Assembly: GCA_016928125.1 (NCBI GenBank)
Contig: JAFGLK010000158.1
Coordinates: 1-18,938, forward strand
Direction of reading: 5' to 3'
Source of the DNA: Anaerolineae bacterium
GTDB taxonomy: Bacteria > Chloroflexota > Anaerolineae > UBA1429
DNA: 18,938 bases
Below are positions 7,899 through 15,904 of this stretch, piece after piece (the stretch's first letter is position 1; each line of letters starts with the position of its first letter). The notes beneath the pieces are model-generated. The model ran no database searches, was not told the DNA's origin, and saw only the letters and a program-made list of their open reading frames with translations. The position numbers and the translations under genes are program-made.

Positions 7899-8998
7899 AT
7901 GCGGTGGCGTTTGTACCACTCGACGCCGATAGCCTGCATCTCGCCCATACTCTTGAGGTTGGTCTCGGCCACCTGGGCCACGTCGGCATAGTCGGCCCCA
8001 CGCGCGACCACGCTCTTCTGCATCTCGGTGTAGAGCACCGCGTTGGCTCCCAGCCCCTGGTATTCGGGCAGCAGCCCCAGGCCGTTGATGTTGAGCCAGC
8101 GGGTGCGCTTGCGCTCGCGCAGGATGTGCCACCAACCGAAAGGCCACAGACGGCCCTTCGCCCGCTGCAGGCCGTCGGACAGGTCCGGATAGACCAGCAG
8201 AAAGCCGATCACGTCATCCCCCTTGAGCACCAGCTTGATCAGACGCGGGTCGGCGATGAAACTGAGCTGCTGAATGGATCGCTCGATATCGTCATCACCC
8301 ATGGGGTAGAACCCCCACACCTCGGGAAAGGCGGCGTTGTTCACGTCCTTGATCCGATAGCCCCAAGCCCGCATCTCACGCTTGTTCTTGAAGCTCTTGA
8401 TGGCAAAGCCCCGCCGCTCCTTGACCCGCTCGGCGATGTCGAAAAAGCGCTGCGGCAGGCGATAGTCGCCGTGCAGCAGCCCGGAGAGGTAGTCGATCTC
8501 CTTCTCGAATCCGGCGCCCTCGACCAGCCGGGCATAATAGGGGTGGTTGTACGGGATGCCCATGGCCGGCCGATGCTGGAAGCCCTCCACCAGGATGCCC
8601 ATGCCGTCCGAACGAAGCAGGCCCTTGGGCCCCAACATCACCTCGAGGCCCCGCCCGCGCGCCCAGTCGCAGGCTCGCTCGAACAGCGCGCGCGCCACCG
8701 CCTGATCATCCACACAATCGAACCAGTGGAAGAACGCCGCACGGGTACCGTGATAGTCATTGTAGCGCCGGTTGTCCAGCACACCGATGCGCCCTACCGT
8801 CTGGCCATCGCTCTCAGCCAGGAAAAAGGCGGCTTGCGAGTGCTGATAGAAGGGGTGCTTGCGCGGGTCCAGCCCGGCCCTCACGTCCGAGACCAGCGGC
8901 GGCACCCACTGGGGGCAGTGGCGATAGAGCGCAAAGGGCAGCCGCACAAAGGCGCGCACATCGCGCCTGCGGGAAGAGTCAAGGGGTCGAATTCGCAT
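7853..8998 (-). CDS. GNAT-superfamily acyltransferase-like protein (YghO-like)
   Basis: 381 residues. The N-terminal half has the pattern of the YghO-like group of acyl-CoA N-acyltransferase proteins: FVRLPFALYRHCPQWVPPL (about 17-35), then DPRKHPFYQHSQAAFFLAE, VGRIGVLDNRRYNDYH, and ILVEGFQHRPAMGIPYNHPYY. The C-terminal half has a second GNAT-like core with NINGLGLLPEYQGLGANAVL, whose QGLG sits where GNAT enzymes hold the acetyl-CoA pyrophosphate loop (usually Q/R-x-x-G-x-G/A). The substrate is unknown. The ATG at 8998 follows a GGAGTCGCCC leader. A strong sigma-70 promoter lies just upstream (9068-9041), giving a leader of about 35 nt. The gene is transcribed alone and is divergent from the HEAT-repeat gene. 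Confidence 0.82.
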   Translation of the reverse strand: MRIRPLDSSRRRDVRAFVRLPFALYRHCPQWVPPLVSDVRAGLDPRKHPFYQHSQAAFFLAESDGQTVGRIGVLDNRRYNDYHGTRAAFFHWFDCVDDQAVARALFERACDWARGRGLEVMLGPKGLLRSDGMGILVEGFQHRPAMGIPYNHPYYARLVEGAGFEKEIDYLSGLLHGDYRLPQRFFDIAERVKERRGFAIKSFKNKREMRAWGYRIKDVNNAAFPEVWGFYPMGDDDIERSIQQLSFIADPRLIKLVLKGDDVIGFLLVYPDLSDGLQRAKGRLWPFGWWHILRERKRTRWLNINGLGLLPEYQGLGANAVLYTEMQKSVVARGADYADVAQVAETNLKSMGEMQAIGVEWYKRHRIYRRELSATTAFGIR

Positions 8999-9040
8999 GG
9001 GCGACTCCGATCGTGAGGGCGGGCTTTTTCCGTCGCGCTC

Positions 9041-9068
9041 ATTCTAGGGCCCGTCCTTGAGCTGTCAA
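9041..9068 (-). promoter_or_regulatory. Sigma-70 promoter of the GNAT-like gene
   Basis: On the minus strand, TTGACA (9068-9063) and TAGAAT (9046-9041) are separated by 16 bp. The -35 box lies inside a perfect inverted repeat CCTTGA-4-TCAAGG (9055-9070), which could be a repressor site. Confidence 0.65.
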
Positions 9069-9102
9069 GGCATGAACGCCAGCGCATTGGACCAAAGCGG
9101 GA

Positions 9103-9131
9103 TTGACAGGCCAATGAGGGCAGGGCAAGAT
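9103..9131 (+). promoter_or_regulatory. Possible promoter of the HEAT-repeat gene
   Basis: A consensus TTGACA (9103-9108) is followed after 17 bp by CAAGAT (9126-9131), a weak -10. If used, transcription would begin near 9138, after the ATG at 9130. That would favour the downstream GTG at 9172 as the start codon. Confidence 0.35.
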
Positions 9132-9912
9132 GGAGAGGCAGGCGAACTTGGCTGAGGGAGGCTCATGCGAGGTGAACGCGTCGCAGCACGACGAGCATCT
9201 GGAGTCGTTGCGCCGAGACCTGGCCGATCCCCGCTCAGGGGTGAGGCGGGCGGCGTTGGGTCGCATCGCGCCCAAGGGGCGCGGCGGAACCCAGGCGCTC
9301 CTCGATGACCCGCGGGTGGTGTCGCTGCTCGTGACGGCGCTCGCCGATCCGGACCGCCGGGTAGAGCGGGCGGCTGCCAGGGCGCTGCGTCCCTGGGTGC
9401 GCCGCGACCCCGAGCTGCTGGGACAGATTCTGCCAGCATACGCCGGGCAGGCCTATGATGGCGGCTACACTCACGCAGGGCTATATGATACCGTCACCGG
9501 CTTGATCTGGATTCCGCGCTTCGCTGCCCTCAAAGGACACGCCGCCCTGCTGGCCGACGGCGATACCGATCGCTACTACAAGTTCGCGTTCTACGTGCCC
9601 GGGCAGGCGCCGCCCCGCTTGAGCGAGGCGGCGCCGGAGAGGCCGTGTGGGCATCTGGTGCTCCATCACATCCTCGACTGGAGCTATGCCCACCAGGGCT
9701 GGATCCCGCTTTGGGACGACAGACGATTAGCCCTCAGTCGACGCCAGCAGGAGCGCTACGGGAGCCACGTGAGGCGCTTCTATCAACGCTGCGGGCTGCC
9801 CTTCCCCGTATGCGTGCATCGCCGGCTCATGATGACGGGCGAGCCGCCTCGCTATGAGCTGTGCGTCGCCACCCTCGAAGCGCACTCACCTTCTGGCCCC
9901 GGGGCCGGCTAG
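9130..9912 (+). CDS. HEAT-repeat protein with an unrecognised C-terminal domain
   Basis: 260 residues from the ATG at 9130. An alternative GTG at 9172 has GGGAGG 10 nt upstream and fits the promoter at 9103 better (246 residues). Residues 20-105 contain HEAT/armadillo-like helical repeats: LRRDLADPRSGVRRAALGRI and LLVTALADPDRRVERAAARAL, both with the D-P-x-x-x-V-R-x-A signature. The remaining 150 residues form a Tyr/Trp-rich domain (YAGQAYDGGYTHAGLYD, DRYYKFAFYVPGQ, LVLHHILDWSYAHQGWIPLW, RRFYQRCGLPFPVCVHRR) that I do not recognise. HEAT repeats usually mediate protein binding. No signal peptide or membrane segment is present. The stop overlaps that of the convergent oxidoreductase gene by 4 nt (CTAG). 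Confidence 0.72.
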   Translation: MERQANLAEGGSCEVNASQHDEHLESLRRDLADPRSGVRRAALGRIAPKGRGGTQALLDDPRVVSLLVTALADPDRRVERAAARALRPWVRRDPELLGQILPAYAGQAYDGGYTHAGLYDTVTGLIWIPRFAALKGHAALLADGDTDRYYKFAFYVPGQAPPRLSEAAPERPCGHLVLHHILDWSYAHQGWIPLWDDRRLALSRRQQERYGSHVRRFYQRCGLPFPVCVHRRLMMTGEPPRYELCVATLEAHSPSGPGAG

Positions 9913-10916
9913 CTCGTCTCCAGCTCGATCACACGGTCACGCTCGATGGAGCGCTCGATGGCCAGCAGGATCGTCAGGTCGCGAAAGGCGTCGTCGGGCG
10001 TATAGTCGAACGGCCGCCCGGCCTCGATCGCCTCGGCCAGCGCGCGCCACAGGGCCTCGTGCGAGCTGGCCCTGGAGCGCGGCACCTGGCGCGTCGTGCC
10101 ATCCGCCTTTTCGATGGTCAGATGCTCCCGCTCCACCGCGATGAGCCCCTCGGTGCCGCGCACCACAAAGCCCGTGCGTGCGCGGGGCAGGGCGCTGGCG
10201 TGGCTCAGGATGCCCCGCACCTCATTGCGGTGGCTGAAATGCACGAACACCTGATCGTAGCGCCCGTATTCGGGCCGCAGATGCACGCCCGAGGCGTAGA
10301 GCGTCAGGGGCTTGCCGAACAGGGTGCACAGGGCAGCGATCTGATGGTGCCCGCCGTCGAAGAGCGTCCCCAGCGGGAAATCGGCCTCGATGCGCCAGCT
10401 CGTGCCGCTGTAGCGGCCCTGGTTCGGCGCATCCGGATCGGAGCGCGAATGGCTGATCCACTCATAGCTCACCAACCGCCCGATCTCGCCGGCGCGGATG
10501 AGCTGGCGCAGGTCGCGCCAACGCGGATCGTAGGCAGACTGCTCGAGCACGGCCAGGCGCACCCCGGCCCGCTCGGCGGCCTGCCGCACGGCCTCTCCCT
10601 CCTCGAGAGAGCGCGCCATGGGCTTTTCCAGAAACACATGTTTGCGGGCGCGCAGCGCGGCCAGGGCCACCGGCCCGTTGAGCGGCAGGGGCGTCAACAC
10701 CACCACCGCGTCGATATCTCGCCGGGTCACAAAGGCCTCATAGTCGGTGACAAAGGGTGCGCCCGGATAGCGCGCCGCGATCTCCTCCTGGAGCCGCTCG
10801 CTGCGCGCGCAAAAGGCCGCGATCTTGAACGTCTGCTCCAGCTTGGCCAGGGCCGGTTCATGGCTGTACTTCCAGATCAGGCTGGGGCCGATGATGCCGA
10901 GGCGCATAGGGGTCAT
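9909..10916 (-). CDS. Gfo/Idh/MocA-family NAD(P)-dependent oxidoreductase
   Basis: 335 residues. There is an N-terminal Rossmann fold with RLGIIGPSLIW (5-15). The usual third glycine of the G-x-x-G-x-G pattern is replaced by Ser12. The family EKP motif is at 97-99 (HVFLEKPMA), preceded by VVVLTPLPLN. The C-terminal alpha/beta domain has DGGHHQIAAL (187-196), which matches the D-x-x-x-H active-site element of the family. Members oxidise or reduce sugars, inositols or amino-sugars; the substrate is unknown. The ATG at 10916 has AAGGAG 11 nt upstream. The gene begins 24 nt after the glycoside-hydrolase-like gene, so the two are very likely one operon acting on the same sugar. The stop shares CTAG with the opposing HEAT-repeat gene. 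Confidence 0.88.
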   Translation of the reverse strand: MTPMRLGIIGPSLIWKYSHEPALAKLEQTFKIAAFCARSERLQEEIAARYPGAPFVTDYEAFVTRRDIDAVVVLTPLPLNGPVALAALRARKHVFLEKPMARSLEEGEAVRQAAERAGVRLAVLEQSAYDPRWRDLRQLIRAGEIGRLVSYEWISHSRSDPDAPNQGRYSGTSWRIEADFPLGTLFDGGHHQIAALCTLFGKPLTLYASGVHLRPEYGRYDQVFVHFSHRNEVRGILSHASALPRARTGFVVRGTEGLIAVEREHLTIEKADGTTRQVPRSRASSHEALWRALAEAIEAGRPFDYTPDDAFRDLTILLAIERSIERDRVIELETS

Positions 10917-10940
10917 GCTTCTTTTGCTCCTTGCGAGAAA

Positions 10941-11876
10941 TCAGGGGGGCGAATCTGAACACGCAGCGCCAGGATCCGATATCTCAGACACCAACTGCTG
11001 CACGTACTCGAGCCACCAGCGCACGCCCGGATCCTCCGCCGTGCCCAGGCCGCCGGGGCGCTGATTCGGCCCCTGAGGTGGGGCGGCCTGAAGCCAGGTG
11101 GAGGCGAGCAGGTAGCCATGCCCCCGCGCTAGATGCGCGCGCGTGGCCTCGCACTGGTCGGCGATCATCTCGGGCGTGTACACGCCCACATTGACATAAC
11201 CGTAGAACCCTTCACGTTTGCTATAGCTTCCCCAGTATCCACCAGGGGCGTTGCGCGGCGAGCCCTCGCTCTCGATGTAGGGGCGGTCAGGCACCGGATT
11301 CGCGAAGTGGATCGCCAGGTCGGCCTCGGGCGGCGGGTCGCCCTTGCAGTTGATCGCCACCAGCACGCCTGGCGCGGCGTCTTTGGCGGCCTGGACCAGG
11401 GCGCGATTGTCAAATCCGGCCTGAGCCTGGGCCATGCCCTCGTTGTCGGGGTCGAGAAAGGTGTTGCGATAGTCGCGCGCCGCCAGCCAACGGGCCGTAT
11501 CTTGCACGGCCCGCTCGGCCTCGCGCTGGGTCCAGCCCTCCCGCTTGGCGCGCGAGGCGCCCCAGTAGAGGCAGCCCGCCAGCACGACCATGGCGCGCGC
11601 GTCGGCGGCGCGAATCAGGCGGCCCAGCCTGAGGGCGTAGAGCGGATCCAGGGCGCCATCCTCGCGATAGCCGCGCACATCCCCAAAGCGCGAGCCCATG
11701 AGATAGACGCTGAAGCAGTTCAGCCCATAGGAGGCGAAAACATCCAGACGGGTGATCAAGTTGTCCACCGTCTCGTCGCTGATCAAGGCATTGGAGCAAC
11801 GCAGCCCGAGCGCCAGAAAGGGCTGGCCATCGAGCAGCGTCTGCGCGCCGCGCACGCTCAAAACATGAGTCGTCAT
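10941..11876 (-). CDS. Glycoside-hydrolase-like TIM-barrel protein
   Basis: 311 residues with no signal peptide, so probably cytoplasmic. The start (LSVRGAQTLLDGQPFLALGLRC) resembles GH-A clan proteins, where the stretch reads as 'x-DGKPFxxxG'. It continues with DVFASYGLNCFSVYL (45-59), VVLAGCLYWG (97-106) and LDPDNEGMA (141-149). N145-E146 could be the Asn-Glu acid/base pair of clan GH-A, and PYIESEGSP (199-207) could carry the nucleophile Glu; both assignments are inferred from position. I cannot place it in a numbered GH family. It follows the first MFS gene by 30 nt and precedes the Gfo/Idh oxidoreductase by 24 nt. Transporter, hydrolase-like protein and oxidoreductase therefore probably form one transcription unit. 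Confidence 0.65.
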   Translation of the reverse strand: MTTHVLSVRGAQTLLDGQPFLALGLRCSNALISDETVDNLITRLDVFASYGLNCFSVYLMGSRFGDVRGYREDGALDPLYALRLGRLIRAADARAMVVLAGCLYWGASRAKREGWTQREAERAVQDTARWLAARDYRNTFLDPDNEGMAQAQAGFDNRALVQAAKDAAPGVLVAINCKGDPPPEADLAIHFANPVPDRPYIESEGSPRNAPGGYWGSYSKREGFYGYVNVGVYTPEMIADQCEATRAHLARGHGYLLASTWLQAAPPQGPNQRPGGLGTAEDPGVRWWLEYVQQLVSEISDPGAACSDSPP

Positions 11877-11906
11877 GTTGACAGACCCTTTCTGCGCTGG
11901 AGAGTC

Positions 11907-13130
11907 TCAGGTCAGGGGGCGCCCGCGAGTGCGGAGGCCGAGCCACACCATCACGACTACGAGCGCGATGCCGTAGACTGTGAGTGTAAAGGGCACGCCC
12001 ATGGCGTCGGCGATGGCCCCGGCCGGGATGGTGCCCAGCGGCATGAGGCCCAGGATCGTCATGTAGAGGGACGTCATGCGCCCGCGGTAGGCATCGTCCG
12101 AGGTGAGCTGGATTAGCGTCTGGTTGGCCACCATGCCCACATTGCGGGCCACGCCGATCACACCCAACGAGACCAGCACCAGCGCAAAGCTGGATGTATT
12201 CACAAAGATGACCAGACACACGCCCATGACCAGGCTCGAGGCGATCAGTAAGCGAGCCTTGCCCTGAAAGTCGCCCAGCGAGGCCAACACCAGCGAGGAG
12301 GCGAGCGACCCGACGCCGGGCGCCGCCGAGAGGATGCCCAGCATGCGGGCATCCAGGCCCAGCACCTCCTCCACGTAGACCGGCATCAGCGAGCGGTAGG
12401 ACCATCCGAACAACACCCGCGCCAGCGCGATGAGCAGCAGCAGCCCCATGATGGGCGAGACCTTGAGGTAGGCCACGCCGCCGCTCAGATCCTCCCAGAG
12501 CGAGCGGCTTCGGTCGCTCTCGACGCCGGTGGCCGGTAGCTGGATGATGGCGAGCAGAGCGCCCGTATACAGCCCTGCAATGACAAAGTAGACCGTCTCA
12601 ACGCCCAGCAGCTCGATCGTGTAGCCCGCCAGCATGGCGCCAAAGATGCCCATCAGCCCCTGACCCACCGAGGTCAGCGAGACGGCGTTCATCAGCGTCT
12701 TGCGGTCCACCAACTGGGAGAGATAGGCCGACTGCGCGGGCATCATGACACTGCTAATGATCCCCGAGAGGACCGAATAGGCCACCAAATGCCAGACCTG
12801 CAGCCAGCCCGAAAGGATCAGAAAGGCCAGAATCAGAGGATTCACCAGCATGGCCGCGCGGGTCCAGACCAGCAGGTCACGCTTTTCGATGCGATCGGCC
12901 AGGGCGCCACCATAGAGAGAGAAGACCAAGCGCGCGACGCTGCGTCCTGCGGTGACCAGGCCCAGCGCCAGCGCAGAGCCGGTCAGCTCGTAGGCCAGCC
13001 ACCCTTGGGCGACCATGCCCATCTCCATCGTGGCCGAGCTGGCCAATCTTCCCAGCCAGAACCAGCGAAAGTGTGTATTCGCCAGCGCCTCAAAGGGATT
13101 GCGACGCGTCGCAACGCGGATCGCGGCCAT
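11907..13130 (-). CDS. MFS exporter (MFS_3/EntS-like), paralogue A
   Basis: 407 residues with about 12 hydrophobic segments. The MFS motif-A loop is GALADRIEKR (75-84). The N-terminal half has FRWFWLGRLASSATM and AQGWLAYELTGSALALG, typical of the MFS_3/enterobactin-exporter-like group. Such proteins move small molecules by proton antiport; the substrate is unknown. The ATG at 13130 has GAGGTGAGGAAAC directly upstream. It is strongly similar along its whole length to the adjacent MFS protein (407 against 408 residues), showing a tandem duplication. It lies 112 nt behind paralogue B and 30 nt before the glycoside-hydrolase-like gene. Confidence 0.88.
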   Translation of the reverse strand: MAAIRVATRRNPFEALANTHFRWFWLGRLASSATMEMGMVAQGWLAYELTGSALALGLVTAGRSVARLVFSLYGGALADRIEKRDLLVWTRAAMLVNPLILAFLILSGWLQVWHLVAYSVLSGIISSVMMPAQSAYLSQLVDRKTLMNAVSLTSVGQGLMGIFGAMLAGYTIELLGVETVYFVIAGLYTGALLAIIQLPATGVESDRSRSLWEDLSGGVAYLKVSPIMGLLLLIALARVLFGWSYRSLMPVYVEEVLGLDARMLGILSAAPGVGSLASSLVLASLGDFQGKARLLIASSLVMGVCLVIFVNTSSFALVLVSLGVIGVARNVGMVANQTLIQLTSDDAYRGRMTSLYMTILGLMPLGTIPAGAIADAMGVPFTLTVYGIALVVVMVWLGLRTRGRPLT

Positions 13131-13242
13131 GTTTCCTCACCTCAAGTGATGATCGCCCTCGATCTGGGCCAGCTCAGTCCATCCCATCGTGCGGCAGCCC
13201 TGCATAGGACCTGGCTCGGATCGTCGCCCGGCCAGGGCCAGT

Positions 13243-14469
13243 TCAGGCCAGGTTCCGCAGTCTGGATCGCGAGAACCAGAACCAGATGAAAACGCCAGCC
13301 ATCAGGGCGCCTTGCGCCGAGATAGCCAGAGGCACACTGAAGGCATCGGCCAAGGCTCCAGCCGACACTGTGCCCAGAGGCATGAGCCCCATGGCCATCA
13401 TGTACATCGACATGACACGGCCACGATAAACATCTGCAGCGTTGATCTGAATGAGCGTCTGATTGGTGATCATGGTCGCGTTGCGCGCCGCGCCCACAAC
13501 CCCCAGCAAGAGCATGACCAGCGCGACGTGCGGCGTATTGCTAAAGCCAATCAGCGCCAGACCCATGGTGATGCCGCTCAGCAAGAGGATTCTGCCCTTG
13601 CCATGGAAACCCCCCAGCGAGGCCAGCACCAGCGAGGCGATCAGCGAACCCACGTTGGGCGCGGCCGACAGAATCCCCAGGCCCCGGGCATCGAAGTGCA
13701 GCACCTCATCGGCATAGACCGGCATCAGCGTGCGATACGACCAACCCAGTACCGCTCGGACCACGGCGATGCCCAAGAGCGGCAGGATCACCGGTTCGAG
13801 CTTCAGATAGCTGACACCCTCACGGAGATCACTCCAGACCGATCGGGAGCTGCCATTGCCCTCGCCAGCTTCGGGCAACTGGGTGAGGGTATAGAGCGCC
13901 CAGGCATACAGGGCCGCGATCAGGAAATAGACGCTCTGGGCCCCTAGCCAGGCGATGAGATAGCCCGCCAGGGCGGCCCCGAAGATGCCCATCAGGCCCA
14001 TGCCCACCGAGGTGAGCGAGACCGCGTTCAGCAAGGTGTCGCGGTCGACGAGCTGGGCGAGGAAGGCCTTTTGGGCGGGCATCATGAACGAGCTGACCAC
14101 GCCGCCCAGAAACGAATAGGCCACCAGATGCCACAAACGAAGGGCGCCCGTGAAGATCAGGAGGGCGAGCACCAGGGCCAGGCAGAGCATGCCAGCACGC
14201 GTGATGATCAGGAGCGTGCGCTTCTCGATGCGGTCGGCCAGGGCGCCCGCATACAGCGAGAGGAGCAGACGCGCCAGGCTGCGACTCGCGGCCACGGATC
14301 CCAAGGCCAGCGCCGAGCCCGTGAGCTCATAGGCGAGCCAGCCCTGCGCCACGCCCCCCATCTGCATGGTGGCCGAACTCGCCAGCCGGCCCATCCAGAA
14401 CCAGCGAAAGTCGCGGTCCCGCAGTGACTCGAACAGAGGCGCGCGCCGCAGGCTGTGGACAAAGGCCAA
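13243..14469 (-). CDS. MFS exporter (MFS_3/EntS-like), paralogue B
   Basis: 408 residues if started at the TTG at 14469. This TTG has GGAGG (14479-14475) 5 nt upstream and makes the N-terminus align residue for residue with paralogue A: FRWFW begins at residue 21 in both. The frame stays open up to 14535, but a promoter (14536-14507) lies inside that extension, so the longer form is unlikely. It has about 12 membrane segments, the motif-A loop GALADRIEKR, and ANQTLIQ/TNQTLIQ-type conserved helices shared with paralogue A. The substrate is unknown. The gene follows the nucleoside phosphorylase by 98 nt and has its own promoter, so the sugar/export operon probably begins here. Confidence 0.88.
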   Translation of the reverse strand: MAFVHSLRRAPLFESLRDRDFRWFWMGRLASSATMQMGGVAQGWLAYELTGSALALGSVAASRSLARLLLSLYAGALADRIEKRTLLIITRAGMLCLALVLALLIFTGALRLWHLVAYSFLGGVVSSFMMPAQKAFLAQLVDRDTLLNAVSLTSVGMGLMGIFGAALAGYLIAWLGAQSVYFLIAALYAWALYTLTQLPEAGEGNGSSRSVWSDLREGVSYLKLEPVILPLLGIAVVRAVLGWSYRTLMPVYADEVLHFDARGLGILSAAPNVGSLIASLVLASLGGFHGKGRILLLSGITMGLALIGFSNTPHVALVMLLLGVVGAARNATMITNQTLIQINAADVYRGRVMSMYMMAMGLMPLGTVSAGALADAFSVPLAISAQGALMAGVFIWFWFSRSRLRNLA

Positions 14470-14506
14470 AACGACCTCCGATCGGGGGATGAGGACAGAT
14501 GCGTCG

Positions 14507-14536
14507 ATTATGGCACGCATCCGGCCGGAGGGCAAA
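14507..14536 (-). promoter_or_regulatory. Sigma-70 promoter of the MFS/glycoside-hydrolase/oxidoreductase unit
   Basis: On the minus strand, TTGCCC (14535-14530) and CATAAT (14512-14507) are separated by 17 bp. Transcription would start near 14500, about 30 nt before the TTG start codon at 14469. This supports both the TTG start and a new transcription unit here. Confidence 0.5.
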
Positions 14537-14567
14537 CAGAAGCCCCGGGCGTCGCGCGTCGGGCCTG

Positions 14568-15872
14568 CTAGCGCAGGATATCATGAAATGGCGCCGGAGG
14601 CAGAACCTCCTCGGCCGACCAGGCGTAGGCCCTCAGCAGGCGTTCACGCGCTGTCTCCAGCGAGGGTCGATCCGACGCGTGGAGGGTCAGCAGCGGCGCG
14701 CCGCGCTCCACCCACTCGCCCACCTTGGGTCCCAGCATGATGCCCACGGCGGGGTCGATGCGCTCGCCCTTGCGCTCGCGCCCGGCGCCCATCGCCACCG
14801 AGACCAACCCCACCTCGCGGGCGTCGATGCGCTCGATATAGCCCGTCTGGGGCGAGGGCACGGCCACGATGACAGGCGCTCTGGGAAGCAGCGTCGGATC
14901 ATGCGCCACATGAGGGTCGCCGCCCTGGGCCGCGATCCAGGCGCAAAAACGCTCCAGCGCCTGGCCGCTCTCGAGCACCTCGACGAGTTGTTCCAGCGCC
15001 TCGGCGCGGGTCTGGGCCTTGCCGCCCAGCAGCAACATCTCGGCCGCGATCCCCAGGCAGTGCTCGCGCAGGTCCTCAGGCCCGCCGCCGCGCAGCGCCT
15101 CGATCGCCTCGGCCACCTCCAGCGCATTGCCCACCGCCTGGCCCAGGGGCTGGCTCATATCCGAGAGAACGGCCGTCACCCGCCGGCCTACAGCGCGCCC
15201 GATCTGCATCATCCGTTCGGCGAGCGCCCGTGCCTCTTCGAGGGTCTCCATCAGCGCGCCACGCCCCACCTTGACGTCCAGCACAATCGCATCGGCGCCG
15301 CCGGCGATCTTTTTGCTCATGATCGAGCTGGCGATCAGGGGCAGGCTCGGCACGGTGGCCGTCACATCGCGCAAGGCGTAGAGCTTGCCGTCGGCCGGCA
15401 CCAGGTCGGCGGTCTGCCCCGCCACCACCACACCGCAGGCGCGCAGGCAGTCCATGAATGCGTCGAGGCTGAGCTCGGTTCGGAAGCCCGGGATCGACTC
15501 GAGCTTGTCCAGCGTGCCGCCAGTGAATCCCAGGCCCCGTCCAGACATCTTGGCCACCGGCAGGCCCGTGGCGGCCACCAGCGGCGCCACCACCAGCGTC
15601 GTCTTGTCGCCCACGCCGCCGGTCGAGTGCTTGTCCACCAGGATGGGCGCCACCCCGTGCAGATCGAGCGTCTCGCCCGAGGCCACCATCTCCAGCGTCA
15701 GGTCCGCCGTCTCGCGCGCGGTCATGTCCTTCAAGAGCACCGCCATGGCCCAGGCGGACATCTGATAGTCGGGGATCTCGTCGCGGGCATAGCCCTGCAC
15801 CATGAACGCGAGCTCTTCCCGGGTCAGCTCCTCGCCGTCTCGCTTTTTAGCGATGATATCCACTGCGCGCAT
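14568..15872 (-). CDS. pdp: Pyrimidine-nucleoside phosphorylase / thymidine phosphorylase
   Basis: 434 residues, the normal length. It catalyses phosphorolysis of thymidine, deoxyuridine and/or uridine to base plus (deoxy)ribose-1-phosphate in nucleoside salvage. The N-terminal helical domain begins MRAVDIIAKKRDGEELT. The phosphate-binding loop is KHSTGGVGDK (81-90). The family signature SGRGLGFTGGTLDKLE is at 110-125, and SSIMSKKIAGGADAIVLDVKVG follows at about 187-208. The last 100 residues form the usual C-terminal alpha/beta domain. Sequence alone does not separate pdp from deoA; the bacterial pyrimidine-nucleoside type fits best. The ATG at 15872 has GGCAGGGG upstream. It starts 32 nt after the DUF457-like gene, so the two are probably co-transcribed. 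Confidence 0.93.
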   Translation of the reverse strand: MRAVDIIAKKRDGEELTREELAFMVQGYARDEIPDYQMSAWAMAVLLKDMTARETADLTLEMVASGETLDLHGVAPILVDKHSTGGVGDKTTLVVAPLVAATGLPVAKMSGRGLGFTGGTLDKLESIPGFRTELSLDAFMDCLRACGVVVAGQTADLVPADGKLYALRDVTATVPSLPLIASSIMSKKIAGGADAIVLDVKVGRGALMETLEEARALAERMMQIGRAVGRRVTAVLSDMSQPLGQAVGNALEVAEAIEALRGGGPEDLREHCLGIAAEMLLLGGKAQTRAEALEQLVEVLESGQALERFCAWIAAQGGDPHVAHDPTLLPRAPVIVAVPSPQTGYIERIDAREVGLVSVAMGAGRERKGERIDPAVGIMLGPKVGEWVERGAPLLTLHASDRPSLETARERLLRAYAWSAEEVLPPAPFHDILR

Positions 15873-15904
15873 GGCCCCTGCCTTTCCCGCCCGCCGGGGG
15901 GCGC

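Noticed and set aside
7904..9016. 370-codon plus-strand open frame opposite the GNAT-like gene
   Set aside because: Antisense shadow; the minus-strand gene has a consensus promoter and recognisable family motifs.
9172..9178. GTGAACG as a further copy of the BTAD heptamer motif
   Set aside because: It stands alone with no second copy 11 bp away and lies at the start of the HEAT-repeat coding region.
11133..12116. 327-codon plus-strand open frame opposite the GH-like and MFS genes
   Set aside because: It crosses two supported minus-strand genes and shows no protein-family features.
14563..14577. CCTGC/GCAGG hairpin at the stop of nucleoside phosphorylase as a terminator
   Set aside because: A 5-bp stem overlapping the stop codon with no T-run; probably chance.
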